From positions 1-50,568 of the forward strand of contig CANREG010000017.1 in NCBI GenBank assembly GCA_947629565.1: a stretch of DNA of 50,568 nt. The letters are read 5' to 3'. The notes under the pieces are model-generated. The model did no database searches and was not told the origin of the DNA. It saw only the letters and a list, made by a program, of their open reading frames with translations. The position numbers and the translations under genes were made by a program. The stretch is from an uncultured Lachnospiraceae bacterium (lineage in GTDB: Bacteria; Bacillota; Clostridia; Lachnospirales; Lachnospiraceae). Shown one piece after another: positions 1-7,818 of the stretch. The first letter of the stretch is position 1, and every line of letters begins with the position of its first letter.

Positions 1-274
1 GCACAAAGACCGCCTTTTCGTAATACCTCCGATACCGGATCAGGCAATACACAATTGCAAACGCAAAGACCGCAAGATAGCGAACCCAAGCATCAGAAAA
101 CGGCAGCTTTGCCATGAGGCTTACCACAAAAAACAGTGCCGCCGCAATCATGGCGCTCATTTCCCTCTTTGTGCGAAAAACAGCTTTCCACAACATCAAC
201 AGGAGCGCAGACTGAACCAGAACCATACAAAATTCCATTATTCTAATAAACATTTCATAATCAGCCTGTGTCAA
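1..274 (-). CDS. Partial N-terminus of a multi-pass membrane protein, probable sensor histidine kinase
   Basis: The reading frame starts at a TTG at 274 and is open to the window edge (91 codons visible). GGAGGG lies seven bases before the TTG. The start is two bases past the stop of the LytTR regulator, so the two are translationally linked. The visible part holds at least two hydrophobic stretches (about residues 17-30 and 42-52) and a third (about 64-76), with basic loops between. A membrane protein directly after a LytTR response regulator is normally the cognate histidine kinase of the AgrC/HPK10 class, but the kinase core lies outside the window. That identity is therefore inferred from context only. 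Confidence 0.6.
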   Translation of the reverse strand, partial: MTQADYEMFIRIMEFCMVLVQSALLLMLWKAVFRTKREMSAMIAAALFFVVSLMAKLPFSDAWVRYLAVFAFAIVYCLIRYRRYYEKAVFV

Positions 275-276
275 TG

Positions 277-1011
277 CTATCCCTCCGAAATATATTCCAT
301 ATATGCTTTCCTGAAATCAGGATATTTACGCTTTGAGAGCAGCGGCTTGTCGCCGTTCGCCATTGTCACCTCCGACCTGTTATACGCTTCCACATGGGAG
401 AGATTAATCAAATATCCCTTATGGATGCGGTAAAACTGTCCCGCAAGCTGCTTCTCCAATTCCCCGATTTTTGCGTAATATTCCACCTTTTCCGCTTTCA
501 GGGTAAGAATGACTTTGTGGCCATGGCTTTCCAGATAATAAATGTCATCAAACGGTATGACTCTTTTTTCGCCTCCCTGCGGCACGATCAACGCCTGTCT
601 GTCAGGCGCTTCTTTTTGCTTTTCCCGTTCCGCCGCAAGCTGCCTGACGGCACGCGCAAAGACCTGTGAGAATTTTTCTTCATTGATCGGCTTTAACAGG
701 TATTGAAACGCCCCGACATCAAAGGCGTCATACACATACTTTTCATATCCCGTCACAAAGATGATAACTGGCTGTCTTGCAAGCTCCATACTGCGGATCT
801 GTCCTGCAAGCCACATACCGTTTTTATCTTCATCTCCACTTGATTTCATCTCTATATCCAGAAACAACAGGTTATGTGCCACGCCCGCTGATAAATATTC
901 ATCAGCGGAAGCATACTCTGTAATCTGGCACTCTGTTCCCTGCTTCCTAATCAAACTGCAAATATATGTCCGGATGTTCTTTTCGTCATCGCAGACCGCA
1001 ACATCAATCAT
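277..1011 (-). CDS. LytTR-family response regulator (AgrA/ComE type)
   Basis: A 244-residue cytoplasmic transcription factor. The receiver domain (about 1-120) has the acidic pair Asp8/Asp9, the phospho-acceptor Asp52 in the LFLDIEM stretch, Thr87 and Lys107. A charged linker (about 125-138) leads to a LytTR DNA-binding domain (about 140-240) with the typical IHKGYLINL stretch near residue 196. LytTR regulators bind paired direct repeats about two helical turns apart, and such a pair lies upstream at 1078-1111, so autoregulation is likely. The gene is followed after two bases by a membrane protein that is probably its sensor kinase. The target genes cannot be told from this window. Confidence 0.92.
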   Translation of the reverse strand: MIDVAVCDDEKNIRTYICSLIRKQGTECQITEYASADEYLSAGVAHNLLFLDIEMKSSGDEDKNGMWLAGQIRSMELARQPVIIFVTGYEKYVYDAFDVGAFQYLLKPINEEKFSQVFARAVRQLAAEREKQKEAPDRQALIVPQGGEKRVIPFDDIYYLESHGHKVILTLKAEKVEYYAKIGELEKQLAGQFYRIHKGYLINLSHVEAYNRSEVTMANGDKPLLSKRKYPDFRKAYMEYISEG

Positions 1012-1077
1012 ACCTTACCTTCTTTCTGCTTTTGTTTTATATATCGGGGAAATTTGGCTTATTTTTGACAGGGATTA

Positions 1078-1111
1078 CGCAACTGGACATTTTTATAGCG
1101 CAACTGAACAT
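1078..1111 (-). promoter_or_regulatory. Direct repeat, candidate LytTR operator
   Basis: Two 13-bp copies, at 1078-1090 and 1099-1111, match at 12 of 13 positions and start exactly 21 bp apart. Read on the minus strand the core is CAGTTGCG. LytTR proteins such as AgrA and ComE bind two direct 9-10 bp repeats containing a GTT core at this kind of spacing. The repeat lies about 70-100 bp upstream of the LytTR regulator start, before an AT-rich stretch (1040-1046) that could hold a -10 box. Confidence 0.6.
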
Positions 1112-1140
1112 ACTTCATTATTTTGTTGTGAAAATTTCAA

Positions 1141-1179
1141 ACAAAAAAATAAAGCCCCCTGCCGGATTGCAGGAGGCCT
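1141..1179 (-). terminator. Rho-independent terminator of pgi
   Basis: The minus strand forms a 9-bp stem (GCCTCCTGC with GCAGGGGGC, one G-U pair) around a 6-base loop, followed by a run of T residues. It lies just past the pgi stop. Confidence 0.85.
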
Positions 1180-1195
1180 ATTCATCCATTCTTCT

Positions 1196-2557
1196 TTACT
1201 GCTTATTCATTCTGGCTAACAATTCTTTTCTCTGTTCCTCGTAGCCCGGCTTGCCAAGCAGCGCAAACATATTCTTCTTGTAGCTTTCCACACCCGGCTG
1301 GTTAAACGGATTAACGCCTAATACATAGCCGGACACGCCGCAGGCAAACTCGAAGAAATAGAACAGTTCGCCTAAGTTAAACTCGCTCATATACGGAAGG
1401 GTAATCATCAGGTTCGGAATCTCGCCGTCCACATGGGCAAGCACTGTACCGTTCATGGCCTGCTTGTTGATGTAGTCCACCGTCCGGCCTGCTAAATAGT
1501 TAAGGCCGTCTAAATCGTCATCTTCCTGCTCCATAATAATCTTCCGTCTCGGAGAACCGATATTAACTACAGTCTCGATATGGTTCTTGGTTCCGTCCTG
1601 GATAAACTGTCCTAAAGAATGTAAATCCGTAGTAAAGTCGCAGGCTGTTGGGTAAATTCCCTTGCCGTCCTTACCCTCTGACTCGCCAAAGAGCTGTTTC
1701 CACCACTCACCGATATAGTGAACGGACGGTGTATAGTTGGCAAGAATCTCCATAGTCTTGCCCTTCTCCCTTAAAATGTTTCTAAGCGCCGCATACTGTA
1801 AGGCGTCATTATGTTCAAAATCCGCCTCTAAGCACATCTGCCGCGCCGTAGCTGCGCCTACCATTAACTGCTTGATGTCCGCGCCGCTGACTGCTATCGG
1901 CAGCAGACCTACCGCAGTGAGAACAGAGAACCGTCCTCCCACATCATCCGGCACAACAAAGGTCTCGTAACCCTCCTCGTCGGCCAGCTTTTTAAGCGCG
2001 CCCTTCTCTTTATCGGTTGTTGCATAGATTCTCTTAGCCGCTTCCTTCTGCCCGTACTTCTCCACCAATAATTTCTTGAAAATACGGAACGCAATTGCCG
2101 GCTCCGTTGTGGTTCCGGACTTAGAGATAATATTGATAGAAAAATCCCTGTCTCCCACAACCTCTAACAAATGCTCCAGATAGGTAGAACTGATATTATT
2201 ACCACAGAAGTAAATCTCAGGAGTACCCTTTCTCATATCCTTATCAATCACATTATAAAAGGTATGACGCAATGCCTCAATAGCGGCTCTTGCTCCCAGG
2301 TAAGAACCGCCGATTCCGATTACAATCAGAATATCCGAATCTCCCTGAATCTTCTTTGCCGCCGCCTTTATTCTTGAAAACTCTTCCTTATCATAATTCA
2401 CAGGAAGGTCAATCCACCCAAGAAAATCATTCCCCTCACCGGTTCTGTCCAGCAAAGTCTTTTTTGCATCCAATACTCTCTCCTTCATGGCCGCAATATC
2501 TTCTTCTGACACCATGAACATCGCATTGCTATAGTCAAAACTAATACTCTCTGCCAT
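1196..2557 (-). CDS. pgi: Glucose-6-phosphate isomerase
   Basis: Interconverts glucose 6-phosphate and fructose 6-phosphate in glycolysis and gluconeogenesis; cytoplasmic. The 453-residue product has the SIS-domain fold and the family signature around [11 protein letters not shown], with the sugar-phosphate loop [10 protein letters not shown] before it. Length fits the short bacterial form (about 450). I chose the ATG at 2557, preceded by GGAGAG; the open frame runs 21 codons further upstream, but those would overlap the promoter at 2599-2627. A terminator follows at 1141-1179, so the gene is probably a single transcription unit. Confidence 0.96.
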   Translation of the reverse strand: MAESISFDYSNAMFMVSEEDIAAMKERVLDAKKTLLDRTGEGNDFLGWIDLPVNYDKEEFSRIKAAAKKIQGDSDILIVIGIGGSYLGARAAIEALRHTFYNVIDKDMRKGTPEIYFCGNNISSTYLEHLLEVVGDRDFSINIISKSGTTTEPAIAFRIFKKLLVEKYGQKEAAKRIYATTDKEKGALKKLADEEGYETFVVPDDVGGRFSVLTAVGLLPIAVSGADIKQLMVGAATARQMCLEADFEHNDALQYAALRNILREKGKTMEILANYTPSVHYIGEWWKQLFGESEGKDGKGIYPTACDFTTDLHSLGQFIQDGTKNHIETVVNIGSPRRKIIMEQEDDDLDGLNYLAGRTVDYINKQAMNGTVLAHVDGEIPNLMITLPYMSEFNLGELFYFFEFACGVSGYVLGVNPFNQPGVESYKKNMFALLGKPGYEEQRKELLARMNKQ

Positions 2558-2598
2558 ACTTCCGCTCTCCTTTGTTATGATATTTATCAATCCTTTAT

Positions 2599-2627
2599 AT
2601 TTTATCAAAATCATTATCAAATAGCAA
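2599..2627 (-). promoter_or_regulatory. pgi promoter
   Basis: On the minus strand TTGCTA (2622-2627) and TAAAAT (2599-2604) are separated by 17 bp. It lies about 40 bp upstream of the chosen pgi start, and its position supports that start over the longer frame. Confidence 0.7.
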
Positions 2628-2644
2628 TATTTTCAAAAAATATT

Positions 2645-3565
2645 TTACCTGATATTTTGTAATTCATAAAGACTGCCAAATTCATAGCCTTCCGCTTTTA
2701 AATTCTCAATCACCTGCTTTAGGGCGTCATGGTTTGCCAAAGATACATTGTGCATAAGGGGAATCGCCCCGGGATGGTGATATTTGGCAAAATGCTCCAC
2801 CACATGGGAGCTGGTGGGTTGATTGTTCACATCATAGTCTAAATACGCCATAGACCAGAAAATGGTGGTATATCCCAAATCCTTTGCCATCTGCAAGGTC
2901 CGCTCGCTGTACTCCCCCTTAGGCGGCCGGAAAAACAAATCCATTTCATAGCCCGTCGCCTCCTTCATATACTGCTCACAGGTAAGCAGCTCCTCCCTTT
3001 GCTGCGCTATGGTCTTTTCCGGCATACAGGGGTGTGTTACCGTATGGTTGCACACCAGATGTCCCTCCTCTTTCATCCGCTTCGTAAGCTCCACATTATC
3101 CCGGATAAAGGTCTGGGTGACAAAAAAAGCAGCGGTCACCTTTTCCTCCTTTAAGATGTCCAAGATGTCCGCCGTATATCCATTCTCGTATCCGCAGTCA
3201 AATGTAATATATATTCTTTTTTCCTCCACAGGCACCGTATAATATGCCTGATATGGCGTAATGTCAAAATCCTCCTGACAGCCGGATTTTTCGTGGGCGT
3301 CGTTGCGCTTAAACCACCAGCTATATAAGGTATTGCTTATGCTGTCATAATTGGTATTGTCCACAATCACCCGTTCCTTTTTTTCCGGTTTTTTCTCCTC
3401 CGTATCTGTTCCCGCGCTAGAACTCTGCTCCTGCCCGACGGCCGTCCCCTGTTCCGCTTTCCGGCTATTGTCTCCCTTTCCCAATAAACACCATAGAAGA
3501 AACGCAAGGATTGCCGCTGCAATCAGGACAGTGAAAATGATGCCCTTCTTATTTTCCTGTTTCAA
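2645..3565 (-). CDS. pdaA: PdaA-like polysaccharide deacetylase (delta-lactam-type de-N-acetylase)
   Basis: A 306-residue protein with one N-terminal membrane segment (about 9-28), a Ser/Glu-rich linker and a NodB-homology domain (about 115-300). Motif 1 reads TFDCGYENGYT (from 121) and motif 2 is the metal-binding HTVTH (174-178); RPP follows at 213. The GYENGYT ending is typical of PdaA, which removes the N-acetyl group from muramic acid during synthesis of muramic delta-lactam in the spore cortex. Most NodB enzymes have Asp at the second acidic position and B. subtilis PdaA, as I recall, has Asn; here it is Cys124. The partner enzyme, the CwlD amidase, is encoded at 33488. Specificity within the family is inferred. 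Confidence 0.88.
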   Translation of the reverse strand: MKQENKKGIIFTVLIAAAILAFLLWCLLGKGDNSRKAEQGTAVGQEQSSSAGTDTEEKKPEKKERVIVDNTNYDSISNTLYSWWFKRNDAHEKSGCQEDFDITPYQAYYTVPVEEKRIYITFDCGYENGYTADILDILKEEKVTAAFFVTQTFIRDNVELTKRMKEEGHLVCNHTVTHPCMPEKTIAQQREELLTCEQYMKEATGYEMDLFFRPPKGEYSERTLQMAKDLGYTTIFWSMAYLDYDVNNQPTSSHVVEHFAKYHHPGAIPLMHNVSLANHDALKQVIENLKAEGYEFGSLYELQNIR

Positions 3566-3579
3566 AAACTTCCTCCCGG

Positions 3580-4437
3580 TTATGCAAGAAAGCTTTGTAC
3601 AAATTCCTCTAACAGTTCAATCTCCGAATCTCCGGCAATACCCGCGCCCATTTCCTCCGCCGTCTGCTTTTCGCGGCTTGCGGCAATCTGCTTTTCGGTC
3701 TCCCTCTGGGCCTCCGCCTTTTCTCTGTCTTTTTTATTGCTCTCCATCTCCCGCAAAAGCCGCCGCAGCATTTCCATATCCTCATCGGATTCCTTGGCGG
3801 CAGGCGCTTCGCTTTCCTTTTCTTCCTGTAAAATTGCCTTTTTCAGATCCGGATTTCTTGCCGCGCCCTCCATAAACGCGCTTTCCATCTCCTCGTCTAA
3901 AATCTTTACCTCGTCCTTGGTACGGAGCAATCGGTTTGCCAGATAATTTTCCAGATAGTCTACCAGTTGAATCTGCATCTGCTGCTGCTTGCTTTTTACT
4001 CCAAATATATGAAAGAAAACAAACAAACATACCAAAACCACGCCATAGGAAAACAGGATTTCTATCTGGGACGCCATGGGCGTATGTACCGTATAGCCGT
4101 AAAACGCTTCTGCGCCCGCTAACAGCGTTACCAGTCCCGCCGCTAAAAACGGCGCCTTCTCCCATGCCGCATAGGAAAATCCCATAAATTTTAATTTCAA
4201 CAGATACTTGTCCACATAAGCGCCGGTATTCCTGACCTGATACCCCATATCATAAATGGTCTCAAACTGGTTCTTCAGATTCAGCATAATCTTCTTTTTC
4301 GTGGTCTTCATATTAGCGGAGGCGCGCACATAGCCCTTCAGCGACAAGACCATCATTGCCTGCAACAGCAGGCTTACCAGGCCAAACAACAGGATACTGC
4401 TCATACATTGGTGTTCCATGATAAATTCCGTAATCAT
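3580..4437 (-). CDS. Conserved membrane protein of unknown function with charged C-terminal tail
   Basis: I do not recognise the family. From the ATG at 4437 (preceded by GGAAGG) the product has about 285 residues. One membrane segment lies near residues 13-33 and two more near 95-115 and 125-145. The C-terminal half is strongly charged and helical, rich in Glu, Lys and Arg with a Gln/Lys/Ala coiled-coil-like stretch, and ends in an acidic and hydrophobic tip. It lies 14 bp upstream of the pdaA-like gene in the same direction, so the two are probably cotranscribed. An envelope role is plausible but unproven. A longer start at 4500 is possible but has no convincing ribosome site. Confidence 0.7.
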   Translation of the reverse strand: MITEFIMEHQCMSSILLFGLVSLLLQAMMVLSLKGYVRASANMKTTKKKIMLNLKNQFETIYDMGYQVRNTGAYVDKYLLKLKFMGFSYAAWEKAPFLAAGLVTLLAGAEAFYGYTVHTPMASQIEILFSYGVVLVCLFVFFHIFGVKSKQQQMQIQLVDYLENYLANRLLRTKDEVKILDEEMESAFMEGAARNPDLKKAILQEEKESEAPAAKESDEDMEMLRRLLREMESNKKDREKAEAQRETEKQIAASREKQTAEEMGAGIAGDSEIELLEEFVQSFLA

Positions 4438-4652
4438 AATTCTTCCTTCCCTACTGATCTTATTTTTCCACAAATGCAAAACCTCACAATTGTGGGACAT
4501 GCTTATCCTGCTTTTTAGTTTACAGAGACTTATGCATCAACTCAATACCACTTTATCGCAACTTTCCATCCATAAAATGAATAATTTACTAATTTTTGCC
4601 AAAAGCCTCTTTTGCTCGACAATTTTCTTACCGTCTCCCACATTCTCCTTTG

Positions 4653-4680
4653 TTGCAAATTACCTCTGCTATGATATAAT
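4653..4680 (+). promoter_or_regulatory. Promoter for the TSCPD-murG unit
   Basis: TTGCAA (4653-4658) and TATAAT (4675-4680) are 16 bp apart. The -10 box lies in a 20-bp sequence that is repeated exactly 90 bp downstream. Confidence 0.6.
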
Positions 4681-4782
4681 AAGAGCACTTAATGAGCGCG
4701 AAGCGCGAATTTAGTGCGAGTAATATCTGGCACCTTAGCGAGCAAGGCGAGCTTAGTTGACAGATATAATAAGAGCACTTAA
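4673..4782 (+). repeat. Exact 20-bp direct repeat flanking a 70-bp hairpin-forming insert
   Basis: The 20-bp sequence at 4673-4692 recurs exactly at 4763-4782. The 70 bases between (4693-4762) are rich in GCGC and GCGAGC words. A TAATATCTG stretch (4721-4729) can pair with the CAGATATA at 4761-4768. The layout looks like insertion of a small element with target duplication, or a local tandem duplication that copied the -10 box. A related inverted repeat lies at 16013-16051. Confidence 0.6.
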
Positions 4783-4810
4783 AAACAATTATCTAAGGGA
4801 GGATCGATTT

Positions 4811-5053
4811 ATGACATTTACGCCCCAGGGAGTCTGCTCCCAGAAAATTGATTTTGACATTGTAGACGGAAAGGTAACCCATGTGCAGTTTCTAGGCGGC
4901 TGCAACGGCAATACCCAGGGTGTTTCCCGACTGGTAGAGGGCATGGAAGTACACGACGCCATTTCCCGGTTAGAGGGAATCCAGTGCGGCTTCAAGGGAA
5001 CCTCCTGTCCGGACCAGCTTGCCAAAGCGTTAAAACAGGCGATTTCCCAGTAA
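4811..5053 (+). CDS. TSCPD-domain protein, TIGR03905-type
   Basis: An 80-residue cytoplasmic protein that reads through the family motif GTSCPDQLA (about 67-75) and a second conserved cysteine in the GGCNGN stretch (about 36-41). TSCPD domains also occur at the end of vitamin B12-dependent ribonucleotide reductases; small stand-alone members are common in Clostridia and their function is unknown. The conserved cysteines suggest metal or redox chemistry, which is inference. I chose the ATG at 4811 because GGGAGG lies eight bases before it. murG follows 42 bp downstream on the same strand, probably in one transcript. Confidence 0.88.
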   Translation: MTFTPQGVCSQKIDFDIVDGKVTHVQFLGGCNGNTQGVSRLVEGMEVHDAISRLEGIQCGFKGTSCPDQLAKALKQAISQ

Positions 5054-5095
5054 TGGAGACGCAATAACCAACCATGTTCAAAAAGGAGAAGACGC

Positions 5096-6160
5096 ATGAA
5101 GAAAATCGTACTTACCGGCGGGGGGACGGCAGGACATGTTACCCCCAATATTGCCTTGCTGCCCCGGCTTAAGGAGGCGGATTTTGAAGTCCACTACATC
5201 GGTTCCTATGAGGGAATTGAAAAGAAACTCATTGAAGATATGGGGATTCCCTATTACGGTATATCCTCCGGCAAGCTGAGAAGATATTTTGACGTGAAGA
5301 ATTTTTCCGACCCCTTCCGGGTGGTAAAAGGCTTCGGGGAAGCCAGCCGGATTCTCAAAAAAATCCAGCCGGACGTGGTATTTTCCAAAGGCGGTTTTGT
5401 GGCGGTTCCTGTAGTCCTCGCTGCGAAGAAGAACCATATTCCGGCCATTATCCACGAATCCGACATGACGCCCGGACTGGCGAATAAACTGTGTATTCCG
5501 GCAGCCTCCAAGGTCTGCTGTAATTTTAAGGAAACGTTCGAGCTGCTGCCGGAGGGAAAAGCCGTTCTCACAGGAACGCCAATCCGGAAGGAGCTTTTTG
5601 AGGGAAGCCGGACTAAGGCGGCAGAGTTCTGCGGACTTGACGCAGACAGACCGACCATATTAGTAATCGGCGGCAGCAGCGGAAGCGTTGTCATTAACAA
5701 CATTGTGCGGGAAAGCCTTGATGATATCCTTAAGAAATTCCAGCTTATCCATTTGTGCGGCAAGGGAAATTTAGACGAACGCCTGACGGGAAAGTCCGGC
5801 TATGTCCAGTTTGAATACATTTCAAAGGAGTTAAGGGATTTATTTGCCCTGTCCGATTTAGTCATTTCCAGAGCCGGAGCCAACGCCATCTGCGAGCTTT
5901 TGGCCCTTAAGAAACCGAATATTTTAATCCCCTTATCCAGGGCAGCCAGCCGGGGCGACCAGATTTTAAACGCCAAGTCCTTTAAGAAGAACGGCTTCAG
6001 CTATGTGATTGAGGAGGAGGAGTTAAGCACCGCCTCCCTGTTGAACGCCATCCGGGATGTATCCGCCCACAAGGAGGAATACATAAAGGCCATGGAAGAC
6101 AGCGAAATGTCCGATTCCATCGGAACCATTATGAACCTGATTTTGGAGCTGGCAAGCTGA
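5096..6160 (+). CDS. murG: UDP-N-acetylglucosamine:lipid I N-acetylglucosaminyltransferase
   Basis: Adds GlcNAc to lipid I to make lipid II, the peptidoglycan precursor, at the inner face of the membrane. The 354-residue product starts with the GGGTAGHVTPN loop that binds lipid I phosphates. HESDMTPGLANK follows in the N-terminal half, and the C-terminal domain holds the GGSSGS loop and the UDP-GlcNAc site around RAGANAICELLALKKPNILIP cut at its core. The gene stands alone with a TSCPD-domain gene and not in a division/cell-wall cluster, which is usual for this divergent clostridial MurG. AGGAG lies seven bases before the ATG. A related glycosyltransferase role cannot be wholly excluded. Confidence 0.9.
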   Translation: MKKIVLTGGGTAGHVTPNIALLPRLKEADFEVHYIGSYEGIEKKLIEDMGIPYYGISSGKLRRYFDVKNFSDPFRVVKGFGEASRILKKIQPDVVFSKGGFVAVPVVLAAKKNHIPAIIHESDMTPGLANKLCIPAASKVCCNFKETFELLPEGKAVLTGTPIRKELFEGSRTKAAEFCGLDADRPTILVIGGSSGSVVINNIVRESLDDILKKFQLIHLCGKGNLDERLTGKSGYVQFEYISKELRDLFALSDLVISRAGANAICELLALKKPNILIPLSRAASRGDQILNAKSFKKNGFSYVIEEEELSTASLLNAIRDVSAHKEEYIKAMEDSEMSDSIGTIMNLILELAS

Positions 6161-6189
6161 TTTATCCTGGCATACAATGCAAACAGACA

Positions 6190-6240
6190 AAAAAATGCCC
6201 CATATGCGAAATGCGAAAGCATCTCGCCATGGGGCATAAT
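6190..6240 (-). terminator. Strong nested-hairpin terminator
   Basis: The outer stem pairs ATGCCCCAT (6195-6203) with ATGGGGCAT (6229-6237) and an inner stem of GCGA and ATGC blocks closes on a four-base loop. On the minus strand a run of seven T residues follows, so it ends the gene at 6256-6768. It may also slow murG transcripts. Confidence 0.88.
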
Positions 6241-6255
6241 TCATTACGGTAAACA

Positions 6256-6768
6256 TTATTTTTCTGTCTGCATTCCTGTATACATCTGTGATAAAATATC
6301 TAATTTGATCTTGTCATTCTGATCCACATGAGAACCGTCTTTAATATTCATCAGTTTGCCATCTACATATGGAAGAATTTCAACATTTCTACCGCTAATC
6401 TTAAACTCCATTTTTACAGATGCACTGGTGGACAGTACTCCCTGATAATCAGCCCAGTCCTTAAGATTAATGCTGATTCCTCTTCCATAAAATACCACGC
6501 TTTTCTCTCCTGTTGTCTCGTCCTTGTTATATACCCAGCAAGGGTTTTTGGTGTTAGCCTCTAAAATTGTCTTGTAAGAAGCATTATTCAAATCTTTGTT
6601 GGTAAGTGACTGTACCTGAGTAATCATAGACTTTGCTTCGCTGTCAACCATTGGTTGAATAACAGACTTGACCACACTCTGAGGATATTCCGGCAACACA
6701 AAATATACACCGACACAAATGGCAGCTAAAACAACAATCCAAATTAATACTTTAACAAAACCCTTCAT
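6256..6768 (-). CDS. Membrane-anchored protein of unknown function
   Basis: A 170-residue protein with one N-terminal hydrophobic segment (about 5-24) and a soluble remainder that is probably outside the cell. I do not recognise the domain. The segment around residues 90-140 has alternating strand-like patterns and a single Cys (about 77). AGGAGG lies before the ATG. It is a single gene between murG (convergent) and the HD-domain gene, and ends in the strong terminator at 6190-6240. Confidence 0.7.
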   Translation of the reverse strand: MKGFVKVLIWIVVLAAICVGVYFVLPEYPQSVVKSVIQPMVDSEAKSMITQVQSLTNKDLNNASYKTILEANTKNPCWVYNKDETTGEKSVVFYGRGISINLKDWADYQGVLSTSASVKMEFKISGRNVEILPYVDGKLMNIKDGSHVDQNDKIKLDILSQMYTGMQTEK

Positions 6769-6832
6769 TTTTCATTCCTCCTATTTGCATTATTATTTTG
6801 ATTATAATTATGAACCATATTATTTATATATG

Positions 6833-7423
6833 CTAGAACAGTTCCTTTTCCAGCTGAAAAATAAACTCTTCCAAAAGCTTCATTCTCCGGCTGTATTCCA
6901 TTCTGGCCGCATCGGTCTTACATCTCCGAATCTTCGGCTTGTTCCCCCGGAAATAATTCTTAATCCGGTAGTACGCTTTCTTGTAATTGGCGTCCTCCTC
7001 GCAGGCTGTCGCCATGGAATCCCAGAGAACGCTGACCGTTCCCACCTCATCTAATAAATCCGCATCCATAACCACCTGACACTCGATGGATAAATCCGCT
7101 TCTGTATCCTTATCGTCATGAATTCGTATAATCTCGCCGATACGGGCAATCTTTTCCGGCTCCACGCCAATGCTGTCTAAATATTCCACAGCAATCTCAG
7201 CGCCGACTTCACCATGCTCTCTGCCCTCCTGCCAGCCAACATCATGCAGTAAGGCAGCCAAAGCAATAATATCCAGATCTCCGCCCACCTTAGCCTGCAG
7301 CTTAATGGCCCAGCGGTATACCCGCATGGTATGCTCAAACCGATCCCGAAATGGATAATTCGGCGGTCTGCCGTTATCTGAAATTTGCTTCTTTACAAAT
7401 TCAATAACATTTGCATAGTTCAT
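6833..7423 (-). CDS. HD-domain phosphohydrolase-like protein
   Basis: About 196 residues from the ATG at 7423, which has AGGGAG eight bases upstream; a start seven codons earlier is less likely. The metal-binding HD pattern is complete in outline: His31 in FEHTMR, the pair His60-Asp61 in ALLHDVG, and a later Asp in VVMDADLLDEVG. HD proteins of this size act on nucleotides or phosphoesters; the substrate here cannot be read from sequence. The C-terminal third is basic and helical. The gene lies directly downstream of the SRP RNA and could be transcribed by read-through from that strong promoter. Confidence 0.85.
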   Translation of the reverse strand: MNYANVIEFVKKQISDNGRPPNYPFRDRFEHTMRVYRWAIKLQAKVGGDLDIIALAALLHDVGWQEGREHGEVGAEIAVEYLDSIGVEPEKIARIGEIIRIHDDKDTEADLSIECQVVMDADLLDEVGTVSVLWDSMATACEEDANYKKAYYRIKNYFRGNKPKIRRCKTDAARMEYSRRMKLLEEFIFQLEKELF

Positions 7424-7460
7424 GCTTTCTGCTCCCTTTCTCATATGATATCTATAAAAT

Positions 7461-7722
7461 CCATGCAGTCTGCTTTGTGCATCCCCACCAACCGGTTACC
7501 ATGGCAGTTAGCTCGGCCCAGGCGCCCTCACGGCACATGAAAGCTCCTACTTAGTGCTGCTTCGTTCCCGACCTGACACGGTTCATAGGTATCCATTGCG
7601 CGAGACCCAAACGTCAACACCACTTACCATGGCCCGCACTAATGACAATACCCGAGGCAGACCAACACCCCTGCTATAGCGGATTGCAGGTGCAGGGTAC
7701 CGCTACCACCCCGGCTGCATGG
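7461..7722 (-). ncRNA. ffs: Signal recognition particle RNA, large Gram-positive type
   Basis: On the minus strand the domain IV tetraloop region reads GTCAGGTCGGGAACGAAGC, the Ffh-binding hairpin. The 5' Alu-like part contains GGTAGCGG and CTGCAATCCGC, as in clostridial large SRP RNAs. The ends CCATGCAG and CTGCATGG pair to close the molecule, which sets the limits at about 262 bases. A perfect promoter lies upstream at 7747-7775. The RNA forms the signal recognition particle with Ffh and targets membrane and secreted proteins. The exact mature ends are estimated. Confidence 0.92.
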
Positions 7723-7746
7723 AAAAATAAACGATTTATAACGGTT

Positions 7747-7775
7747 AGTATACATAATTTTTCGTATTCTGTCAA
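7747..7775 (-). promoter_or_regulatory. SRP RNA promoter
   Basis: TTGACA (7770-7775) and TATACT (7747-7752) with a 17-bp spacer, a near-perfect vegetative promoter, placed about 25 bp before the start of the SRP RNA. Confidence 0.88.
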
Positions 7776-7783
7776 CCGGCACC

Positions 7784-7807
7784 GGAGCCCTCCCGCTCCT
7801 TTTTTTA
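7784..7807 (+). terminator. Plus-strand hairpin with T run, purpose unclear
   Basis: GGAGC pairs with GCTCC around a six-base loop and is followed by seven T residues on the plus strand. No plus-strand gene precedes it. It sits between the response regulator stop and the SRP RNA promoter and could stop antisense transcription that comes out of the SRP gene. Confidence 0.5.
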
Positions 7808-7818
7808 TTGAAAACTGC

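Noticed and set aside
761-1244. Plus-strand open frames antisense to the LytTR regulator and pgi end
   Set aside because: No ribosome sites, overlap with well-supported genes and the pgi terminator, and unlikely composition.
4789-5763. Minus-strand frames over the TSCPD gene and murG
   Set aside because: Antisense shadows of recognised protein families.
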